From: Sphaerochaetaceae bacterium
GTDB taxonomy: Bacteria; Spirochaetota; Spirochaetia; Sphaerochaetales; Sphaerochaetaceae
DNA: 5,818 nt
Direction of reading: 5' to 3'
NCBI GenBank assembly: GCA_023231265.1
Contig: JALNVT010000162.1
Span: 1 to 5,818, forward strand
Part shown: piece by piece, positions 1 through 5,263 of the stretch
Layout of the letters: every line of letters begins with the position of its first letter
How positions within the stretch are numbered: position 1 is the first letter of the stretch
The notes under the pieces: model-generated
What the model was told of the DNA's origin: nothing
Database searches by the model: none
The model's input: only the letters and a program-made list of their open reading frames with translations
Position numbers and translations under genes: made by a program

Positions 1-22
1 CAGTAATTATAAAATTTTTTAA

Positions 23-187
23 TTTAATTTGATTCTTTATGCATTTGAATTTGTAACATATAAAGAATTTATTCATAAATTACATATTGAGAGATATTAT
101 ATCCTATTGGTTACAGGAATAGCAAGTTTTTTTCCTGGCTCAGATTTTTCTATAAATGAAGATTCTGCAAATATTAGTTCAGTATAA
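23..187 (+). pseudogene. possible decayed gene end (54-codon open frame)
   Basis: This frame is open for 54 codons and ends in TAA at 185-187. It has no ATG or GTG start and no ribosome binding site, and an in-frame stop sits at 20-22. A neighbouring frame is open from base 3 to 29, so one indel in the A/T run near 11-20 would extend it to the window edge. The translation is mixed in composition, with an aromatic and charged stretch followed by a tail rich in Ser, Asn and Asp, which is less monotonous than typical AT-rich noise. I do not recognise a family. It could be the frameshifted 3' end of a gene starting left of the window, or chance. A 7-base inverted repeat (186-192 with 195-201) overlaps the stop but has no T-run after it, so it is a poor terminator. 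Confidence 0.2.
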
Positions 188-437
188 CTAAAAATTTAGT
201 TAAAAATGTTATTTGATAGGAGAATCACTAGAAAAAATATTATAATATTTATTTTCATCAATTTTAGCTTTTCAATAAATAACTCACAAATGTACAGCTA
301 TTTGTTATTTTTGTATTGATTTTGTTATTTCTGATACCAAATATGTTAATATATTAATGCTTTTTTGATTACTTTTTTGACAATTAAAATTGCATATCTG
401 TTGATTCGCGTTAGTACATTGCAATTTAATAGGATGC
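188..437. other. AT-rich spacer without a recognisable gene
   Basis: I see no supported gene, tRNA or rRNA here on either strand. The stretch is very AT-rich. It holds a tandem 9-base direct repeat CTTTTTTGA (360-368 and 372-380) in a 12-base period. A TTGACA hexamer at 377-382 has no acceptable -10 partner. A weak promoter-like pair, TTGATT (401-406) and TTTAAT (425-430) with an 18-base spacer, would start a transcript near 437, immediately before the inverted repeats at 438-510. Confidence 0.5.
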
Positions 438-510
438 ATTTCTGTACTGCTTTTGAACAGAAATCATTCAATACATCGTGATGAATGGATTTTAAAATGT
501 ATTATTCATC
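438..510. repeat. cluster of competing inverted repeats upstream of the 606 gene
   Basis: Four perfect short dyads lie in 73 bases. ATTTCTGT (438-445) pairs with ACAGAAAT (457-464). CATTCA (465-470) pairs with TGAATG (482-487). AATACAT (470-476) pairs with ATGTATT (497-503). GATGAAT (480-486) pairs with ATTCATC (504-510). The second and fourth pairs share bases and cannot form together, as in an attenuator or a switching leader. If transcription starts at the nearer promoter (544-572), the repeats are outside the mRNA and would act as DNA, for example as regulator sites. I recognise no known riboswitch class. AT-rich DNA makes short dyads common, so the function is unproven. Confidence 0.35.
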
Positions 511-543
511 GATTAATTAATTTTATTAATTTGGTCTTTTTGT

Positions 544-572
544 TTGCCTATTGCTGATAATCTTCTTATATT
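544..572 (+). promoter_or_regulatory. sigma-70-type promoter for the 606 gene
   Basis: A -35 hexamer TTGCCT (544-549) and a -10 hexamer TATATT (567-572) are separated by 17 bases, the preferred spacing. The start would fall near 579, leaving a leader of about 26 bases that contains the Shine-Dalgarno sequence AAGAGAGG (588-595). Confidence 0.5.
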
Positions 573-605
573 ATTTATGTAACTTATAAGAGAGGTAAAC
601 AGAGT

Positions 606-1046
606 ATGGAATGCGATATAAAGGATATAATGCCATTACAATTTAATGATCATTTTTGCAGTTCTAACGCTGCCCTTGAGAACCTTGCAAAGAACTTTTA
701 TAAGCTAGCTGAAAAATTTATACACAACAAGATGTATGATAAAGGGCTTGATTGTTACTGCGATGCGTTTTTGATAAGAAATTTATCAATAGAGGATAGC
801 GATGAACAGTTTATAGATTTTTTTAAAGTTCAATTTACCATATATCAACTTGGAAAGAAAAACATAAGAGTTGCCTTGAGTGAAGGTGATATGATCTTTG
901 ATTTGATTCAGATGGAATGGGAAAGAATTCAAGCTGAGCTTGAAGCAAGTCTGTTTGAAATTGATGAGAGAGGGCTTCATGATTGGTATAAGAATATTGA
1001 GATTGATTTTCCTTGGATGTGCAATTCAACCATGTTTGAGATGTAA
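606..1046 (+). CDS. hypothetical protein, helical, one TPR-like motif
   Basis: This is a 146-residue protein that I do not recognise. The ATG is supported by AAGAGAGG at 588-595, ten bases upstream. It has no signal peptide or membrane segment, so it is probably cytoplasmic. It is acidic and appears largely helical. Residues about 24-57 look like one tetratricopeptide repeat: the second helix, YDKGLDCYCDAF (44-55), has the Tyr/Gly/Tyr/Ala spacing of TPR helix B. A second helical stretch (about 74-115) is followed by a C-terminal segment rich in Trp, Phe and Met, including DWYKN and DFPWMC. Five cysteines (3, 18, 50, 52, 139) do not form a clear metal site. It has its own promoter, and a hairpin with a T-run follows, so it is probably monocistronic. 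A TPR-like fold would suggest protein binding, but one degenerate repeat is weak evidence and no function is assigned. That it is a real gene is likely from its length, start signals and mixed composition. Confidence 0.75.
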   Translation: MECDIKDIMPLQFNDHFCSSNAALENLAKNFYKLAEKFIHNKMYDKGLDCYCDAFLIRNLSIEDSDEQFIDFFKVQFTIYQLGKKNIRVALSEGDMIFDLIQMEWERIQAELEASLFEIDERGLHDWYKNIEIDFPWMCNSTMFEM

Positions 1047-1071
1047 TTGGGTAATATTGGGCCACTGAATT

Positions 1072-1095
1072 TGGATCATATTTTAATATGAGCCA
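1072..1095. repeat. inverted repeat after the 606 gene
   Basis: TGGATCATATT (1072-1082) faces AATATGAGCCA (1085-1095): 11-base arms with one mismatch and a 2-base centre. No T-run follows on the plus strand, so it is a poor terminator. It lies about 245-270 bases before the predicted start of the sigma-54 transcript, within range for an enhancer site. Read on the minus strand, it and its flanks (GGCTCA ... GATCCAAATTCAGTGGCCC) also resemble the repeated ends of IS21-like elements as I remember them, so a remnant insertion-sequence end is another option. Confidence 0.4.
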
Positions 1096-1130
1096 TAATT
1101 CCCCTATATACAGTTCACTATTTTATAAAT

Positions 1131-1194
1131 GTATCAAAACAACACACTTATTCAGTAAAAATTATGGAATGTGTCATTTTGATACTATTTTTTT
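1131..1194 (+). terminator. candidate terminator of the 606 gene, or paired activator sites
   Basis: GTATCAAAA (1131-1139) pairs perfectly with TTTTGATAC (1177-1185). After a 2x2 internal loop, ACACA (1142-1146) pairs with TGTGT (1170-1174). A run of seven T follows (1188-1194). That is the layout of an intrinsic terminator, though the stem is AT-rich and the loop is 23 bases. Equally, the arms are two inverted copies of a 16-base element TGTGT(c/t)(a/g)TTTTGATAC. Its centre lies about 180 bases upstream of the predicted sigma-54 start, a usual place for enhancer-binding activators. Both roles are possible. Confidence 0.4.
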
Positions 1195-1312
1195 GTCCTA
1201 AAATGGTAAAATCTTTAAAATTTTGAATGAAATTGAAGCAAAAAGTCTTTTTTTACTGATAAAAGAGAGAAAAGGCAACTAAAAATAAGTATTTTTTGGG
1301 AAAATTAAAAAG

Positions 1313-1330
1313 TTGGCATGCAAGTTGCAA
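1313..1330 (+). promoter_or_regulatory. sigma-54 (RpoN) promoter of the sigma-70-family factor gene
   Basis: The sequence TTGGCATGCAAGTTGCAA contains the -24 element TTGGCATG (1313-1320), a 4-base spacer, and the -12 element TTGCA (1325-1329). The invariant GG (1315-1316) and GC (1327-1328) are exactly ten bases apart, as required. Against the consensus TTGGCACG-N4-TTGCW the only mismatch is T for C in CAC. Transcription would start near 1340, giving a leader of about 20 bases with AGGAGG at 1345-1350 at a normal distance from the ATG. I found no good sigma-70 promoter nearby; the best is TTGAAG (1233-1238) with TGATAA (1257-1262), which is weak. Confidence 0.8.
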
Positions 1331-1360
1331 TGTTATCTATGTCTAGGAGGATAGATTACA

Positions 1361-2239
1361 ATGAAAACTAAAAAGAACATGCTTAACATAGAAGATACTT
1401 ATACATCCAGAGAAGACGCTAGCGTCTTATCATTTTATATGAAAGAGTTGAACAAAATTCCTCTATTGACCAGAGAAGAAGAAGTTGTTCTTGCTAAAAA
1501 AGCCAAAGAAGGTAACAAAAGAGCCAGAGATAAGATGATTGAATCAAATCTTAGATTTGTAGTTAAAATTGCTAAAAACTATCAAAACCAAGGACTACCA
1601 CTATCAGATATAATCAATGAAGGTAACATCGGTTTGATGACTGCAATTGATAAATTTGATGTAGATAAAGGATATCACTTTATCTCATATGCTGTATGGT
1701 GGATCAGACAATCTATCGTTAAAGCGATTAACGAGAAGAGCAGAGCTGTTAGACTTCCTTTAAACAGAACCAATGAGCTGTTGCAGATTCAGAAAGCTGA
1801 GAAAGCTCTGATGCATGCAAACGGAGAGGAACCAACTGTTGAGGAAATTGCACAAGAGACCAACCTAGATCCAAAAAATGTTGAAACTTTGAAATCCATT
1901 TCAAGGGATTTGGTATCACTTGATGCACCAGTATTTACTGATAACGCACAGAGCAGCATTGGTGATTATGTTGAAAGTGATAATGCAACACCAGATGAAG
2001 TTGTGATGAATACTTTACTTGTTGAAGATATCAACGAGGCATTGAACGCACTCACGGATAAAGAAAAAGACATTCTTGAAAGAAGATTCGGCTTGAACGG
2101 AAAGGCAAGAATGAGTTTGAAAGAAATTGGAGAGTTATATAATCTAACTAAAGAAAGAATCAGACAGATTGAAAAGAAATCCCTTGTAAAATTAAGAGAT
2201 GTTGATACATTCAAAAGTCTTGAAAGTTATTCAGCATAA
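1361..2239 (+). CDS. RNA polymerase sigma-70 family factor (compact RpoD/SigA/RpoS-like)
   Basis: This 292-residue sigma factor directs core RNA polymerase to a promoter set. Region 1.2 spans about 20-52 (SFYMKELNKIPLLTREEE). Region 2 spans about 56-126, with the core-binding NLRFVVKIAKNYQNQGLPLSDIINEGNIGL stretch shown in part as NLRFVV (63-68) and NEGNIGL (86-92), and the melting and -10 helix YAVWWIRQSI (110-119). Region 3 covers about 135-205 and region 4 about 222-281, with the -35-binding helix-turn-helix at 251-278 (SLKEIGEL ... TKERIRQIEKKSL). Region 1.1 and the large insert of classical RpoD are absent. That, with RAVRLPLNR after region 2.4, recalls the short primary sigma factors of Bacteroidetes and their spirochaete relatives. 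Whether it is a primary or alternative factor cannot be decided here; the sigma-54 promoter argues for a conditional role. AGGAGG ten bases upstream fixes the start and disfavours Met7. The gene is intact, with its own promoter and terminator. Confidence 0.95.
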   Translation: MKTKKNMLNIEDTYTSREDASVLSFYMKELNKIPLLTREEEVVLAKKAKEGNKRARDKMIESNLRFVVKIAKNYQNQGLPLSDIINEGNIGLMTAIDKFDVDKGYHFISYAVWWIRQSIVKAINEKSRAVRLPLNRTNELLQIQKAEKALMHANGEEPTVEEIAQETNLDPKNVETLKSISRDLVSLDAPVFTDNAQSSIGDYVESDNATPDEVVMNTLLVEDINEALNALTDKEKDILERRFGLNGKARMSLKEIGELYNLTKERIRQIEKKSLVKLRDVDTFKSLESYSA

Positions 2240-2285
2240 TATCAATTAAGTTGGTAAAAATGCATTAAAATATATATTTATCTAT

Positions 2286-2313
2286 AAAAAGAGAGCGATT
2301 GCTCTCTTTTTTT
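2286..2313 (+). terminator. intrinsic terminator of the sigma factor gene
   Basis: A perfect 11-base stem, AAAAAGAGAGC (2286-2296) with GCTCTCTTTTT (2301-2311), encloses the loop GATT and runs directly into a T-tract ending at 2313. It starts 46 bases after the stop codon and should separate this gene from ppdK. Confidence 0.9.
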
Positions 2314-2414
2314 GCATATTTTGGCTTTATTGTTGTATATTTTTTTTTTAAAATAAATATTTATTCATTTACTCATATATCAATTTATTTTTTCCATAAA
2401 AATTCTCTAAGATT

Positions 2415-2443
2415 TTGACATACATTTAAAATTAACGTAGTAT
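2415..2443 (+). promoter_or_regulatory. sigma-70-type promoter of ppdK
   Basis: A perfect -35 hexamer TTGACA (2415-2420) is followed after 17 bases by TAGTAT (2438-2443), a 4-of-6 match to TATAAT. The start would be near 2450, giving a leader of about 36 bases. AT-rich DNA upstream (2341-2400, with long T and A runs and a 14-base palindrome at 2352-2365) could act as an UP-like element or a bend. Confidence 0.55.
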
Positions 2444-2457
2444 TACAATACTAGTAT
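2438..2457. promoter_or_regulatory. palindromic operator candidate on the ppdK promoter
   Basis: TAGTATT (2438-2444) and AATACTA (2447-2453) form a perfect 7-base dyad around AC. It overlaps a second perfect palindrome, ATACTAGTAT (2448-2457). Both cover the -10 hexamer and the likely start site, where a bound repressor would block polymerase. I cannot name the regulator. Confidence 0.35.
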
Positions 2458-2485
2458 GAAAGAATAATTTTTTTCGGAGGAAATT

Positions 2486-5191
2486 ATGAAATCAAATGAC
2501 ATTCAGTATGTTTACTTTTTCGGTGACGGAAAAGCTGATGGCACTGCAGCAATGAAAGACTTGCTCGGAGGCAAAGGTGCCAACTTAGCAGAGATGACCT
2601 CTATCGGACTTCCAGTACCTCCTGGATTTACAATCAGCACAGCTGCTTGTGAATATTTCAACACTCACAATGGTGAACTACCTAAGACTCTAGAAGATGA
2701 AGTTTTACTCACATTAAAAAAACTTGAAAAGACAATGGGAGCAAAACTAGGTGATAAAGAGAATCCTTTATTGGTATCTGTTAGATCTGGTGCAGCACAG
2801 TCAATGCCAGGTATGATGGATACTGTTTTGAATCTTGGTTTGAACAAAGATTCAGTTGCAGCACTCATCAAGAAATCAGGCAATGAAAGATTTGCTTGGG
2901 ACAGTTACAGAAGATTCATCCAGATGTTTGGTGATGTAGTAATGGATGTACCACATCGTGAATTTGAAAGTGCATTGCAGAACGTTAAAGACGAAAACAA
3001 CATGGTATTCGATACAGAACTTGGTGTGGATCAATTAAAAGAGATCATCTCAAGATATTTCCTTGTTTATAAGAGATACACTGGCGAAGAATTCCCAACA
3101 GATCCTCAAGAACAGCTATTCAAATCTATCAAAGCTGTATTCAACTCATGGAACAACGATAGAGCAATCCATTACAGACAGATGAATGATATCAGAGGTC
3201 TTTTAGGAACAGCTGTTAACGTTCAGACCATGGTATTTGGTAACATGGGTGAGACATCAGGAACTGGTGTTGCATTCACACGTGATCCATCAACTGGTGA
3301 GAACAAATTCTACGGTGAATATTTGATGAACGCACAAGGCGAAGACGTTGTAGCTGGTATCAGAACTCCACAGCCTATTGAAACATTGAACAAAGTCAAC
3401 CCTGCAGTTTATCAACAGCTTGTTGATATAAGAGGAAAACTTGAACAGCATTATCATGACATGCAGGATCTTGAATTCACAATTCAGGAGGGCAAGCTTT
3501 ACATGCTTCAGACCAGAAATGGTAAGAGAACCATTTTCAGTTGGTTGCGCTCTCAAGTTGAGATGGTAGAGGAGAACTTAGTAAGTAAGGAAGTTGCAGT
3601 ATCAAGAGTACCTGCAAGTGAATTCAACAAGTTATTTGCTCCTATCCTAGATAACAAAGTGATCAAAGAAAAAGGCATCGAAGAGATAGCTCATGGTCTG
3701 AACGCTTCACCAGGTGGTGCAACAGGTCAGATTTACTTCACAGCTTCAGCTGCAGAAGAAGTAGCTAAAACAGGTCGTGGTGTTATACTTGTAAGAACTG
3801 AAACATCTCCTGAAGATATCAAGGGTATGGCAGTTTCTAAGGGTGTTGTAACATGTCGTGGTGGTATGACATCTCACGCAGCTGTAGTTGCTCGTGGAAT
3901 GGGTTGTCCTTGTGTTTCTGGTGTAAGTGCTATCAGAGTGAATGAACCAAAGAAATACATGGAAGTCAATGGCAAACGTTTTGAAGAAGGTGATTACATC
4001 TCAATTGATGGTTTCACTGGTTCTGTTTATGGTGTTGAAATTGCTGTTAGACCTTCTGAAATTGTACAGGTATTGAATGGTACAATGGAAGAGAGTGAAT
4101 CTACATTGTATGGCTACTACAAGACTTTCATGGGTTATGTAAACTCAATCAAACAACTTGGTGTTAGAACAAACGCTGATACTCCTCAAGACGTAAAGAT
4201 GGCAACATTGTTAGGTGCTGAAGGTATTGGTCTATGTAGAACAGAACACATGTTCTTCGGTGGTACAAGAATTGGTAGCATCAGAAAAATGATTCTAGCT
4301 GACAACTTGATGCAGAGAGTTGATGCTCTAAATGAATTGCTTCCTATGCAGAGAGGCGATTTCTATGAAATCTTTAAAGTTCTAGATGGTAAAGAAGCAA
4401 CCATCAGATTGCTTGATCCACCTCTTCATGAATTCCTCCCAAATGATCATACATCTCGTCATGAATTGGCACTTGATCTTGGAATCAGCCAGGAAGAAGT
4501 TGCAATGAAGATCTCTCAACTTCATGAGTTCAACCCAATGTTAGGATTCAGAGGTTGCAGATTGGCAATTGTATATCCTGAAATTCTAAGAATGCAGGTA
4601 AGAGCTATCATGGAAGCTGCAGTTCTGATCAAACAGGAAGGCCTAAATGTTCATCCTGAAATCATGATTCCACTTGTAGGTAACTACAAAGAATTTGAAT
4701 TCTGTAAGAAACATGCTATTGAAGAAATTGAGAAAGTATTTGCAGAAAATGGCGTTTCAATTGAATATAAAATTGGTACAATGATTGAAGTTCCAAGAGC
4801 AGCAATCACTGCTGATGAAATTGCAAGAGGAGCTGAATTCTTCAGTTTCGGTACAAACGATTTGACTCAGATGACATGTGGTTTCTCTCGTGATGATGCA
4901 GCATCATTCTTAGGTCATTATGTAAATGATCCTGATAAGATGTTCTATGATTATGATCCATTTGCAACTATCGATATTGATGGTGTTGGTAAGTTGGTTG
5001 ATATGGCAGCACGTCTTGGACGTTCTACAAGACCTTCAATCAAGCTTGGTATCTGTGGTGAGCACGGTGGTGATCCAAAGACCATTTCATTCTGTCAAAA
5101 GATTGGTCTAGATTATGTATCTTGTTCTCCTTTCAGAGTACCTATTGCACGCCTTGCAGCAGCACAGGCAGTAATTGCTGAAGCTAAATAA
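2486..5191 (+). CDS. ppdK: pyruvate, phosphate dikinase
   Basis: This cytoplasmic enzyme reversibly converts pyruvate, ATP and phosphate to PEP, AMP and pyrophosphate. The 901 residues show the full family order. The N-terminal ATP-grasp part begins with LLGGKGANLAEM and includes VRSGA (Arg100), QSMPGMMDTVLNLGLN and LQTRNGKRT (Arg344). The central phosphohistidine domain has GGMTSHAAVVARGMG, with catalytic His464 and, two residues earlier, Thr462, which is the position phosphorylated by PPDK regulatory proteins in other organisms. The C-terminal PEP/pyruvate barrel has RTEHMFF, the metal ligands Glu768 (TMIEVPRAA) and Asp792 (GTNDLTQM), and Cys857 in GICGEHGGDP as the general acid/base. It is slightly longer than the roughly 874-residue clostridial enzyme, with small insertions mostly after the His domain. 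GGAGG at 2476-2480 supports the start. In spirochaetes and other fermenters with PPi-dependent phosphofructokinase the enzyme can run toward pyruvate and ATP; that direction is inferred. It has its own promoter and a following hairpin. Confidence 0.98.
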   Translation: MKSNDIQYVYFFGDGKADGTAAMKDLLGGKGANLAEMTSIGLPVPPGFTISTAACEYFNTHNGELPKTLEDEVLLTLKKLEKTMGAKLGDKENPLLVSVRSGAAQSMPGMMDTVLNLGLNKDSVAALIKKSGNERFAWDSYRRFIQMFGDVVMDVPHREFESALQNVKDENNMVFDTELGVDQLKEIISRYFLVYKRYTGEEFPTDPQEQLFKSIKAVFNSWNNDRAIHYRQMNDIRGLLGTAVNVQTMVFGNMGETSGTGVAFTRDPSTGENKFYGEYLMNAQGEDVVAGIRTPQPIETLNKVNPAVYQQLVDIRGKLEQHYHDMQDLEFTIQEGKLYMLQTRNGKRTIFSWLRSQVEMVEENLVSKEVAVSRVPASEFNKLFAPILDNKVIKEKGIEEIAHGLNASPGGATGQIYFTASAAEEVAKTGRGVILVRTETSPEDIKGMAVSKGVVTCRGGMTSHAAVVARGMGCPCVSGVSAIRVNEPKKYMEVNGKRFEEGDYISIDGFTGSVYGVEIAVRPSEIVQVLNGTMEESESTLYGYYKTFMGYVNSIKQLGVRTNADTPQDVKMATLLGAEGIGLCRTEHMFFGGTRIGSIRKMILADNLMQRVDALNELLPMQRGDFYEIFKVLDGKEATIRLLDPPLHEFLPNDHTSRHELALDLGISQEEVAMKISQLHEFNPMLGFRGCRLAIVYPEILRMQVRAIMEAAVLIKQEGLNVHPEIMIPLVGNYKEFEFCKKHAIEEIEKVFAENGVSIEYKIGTMIEVPRAAITADEIARGAEFFSFGTNDLTQMTCGFSRDDAASFLGHYVNDPDKMFYDYDPFATIDIDGVGKLVDMAARLGRSTRPSIKLGICGEHGGDPKTISFCQKIGLDYVSCSPFRVPIARLAAAQAVIAEAK

Positions 5192-5209
5192 GTGACATCA
5201 TAAAAATAT

Positions 5210-5244
5210 AAGGACCTTCTGGAATATAACTCTAGAAGGTCCTT
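5210..5244. terminator. bidirectional terminator between ppdK and the MFS gene
   Basis: An 11-base perfect stem (5210-5220 with 5234-5244, core AGGACCTTCT) extends inward to 14 pairs with one G-U, around a 7-base loop. It lies 18 bases after the ppdK stop and 19 bases beyond the stop of the convergent gene. The plus-strand tail is only moderately T-rich, while on the minus strand the hairpin is followed by TATATTTTTATG. It probably serves both genes. Confidence 0.8.
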
Positions 5245-5263
5245 TAACATTTAAAAAATTTGA

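Noticed and set aside
360..383. Tandem direct repeat CTTTTTTGA in a 12-base period as an iteron or regulator site
   Set aside because: Only two copies, composed mostly of T-runs in very AT-rich DNA; chance is sufficient.
1..605. tRNA, CRISPR or replication origin in the left AT-rich stretch
   Set aside because: No tRNA-like T-loop or cloverleaf arms, no regularly spaced repeats and no DnaA-box cluster were seen.
2322..2337. Second sigma-54-like element upstream of ppdK (TGGC ... TTGTA with the right GG to G spacing)
   Set aside because: The nearly invariant GC of the -12 element is GT, the -24 element matches only TGGC, and it lies about 150 bases from the start codon with a better sigma-70 promoter in between.
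3290..3556. Open frame on the minus strand inside ppdK
   Set aside because: It lies wholly opposite a strongly conserved enzyme gene, has no start signals and shows no recognisable protein features; the other short overlapping frames were dropped for the same reason.
1361..5191. Sigma factor and ppdK as one operon
   Set aside because: A strong intrinsic terminator (2286-2313) and a separate promoter lie in the 246-base gap.
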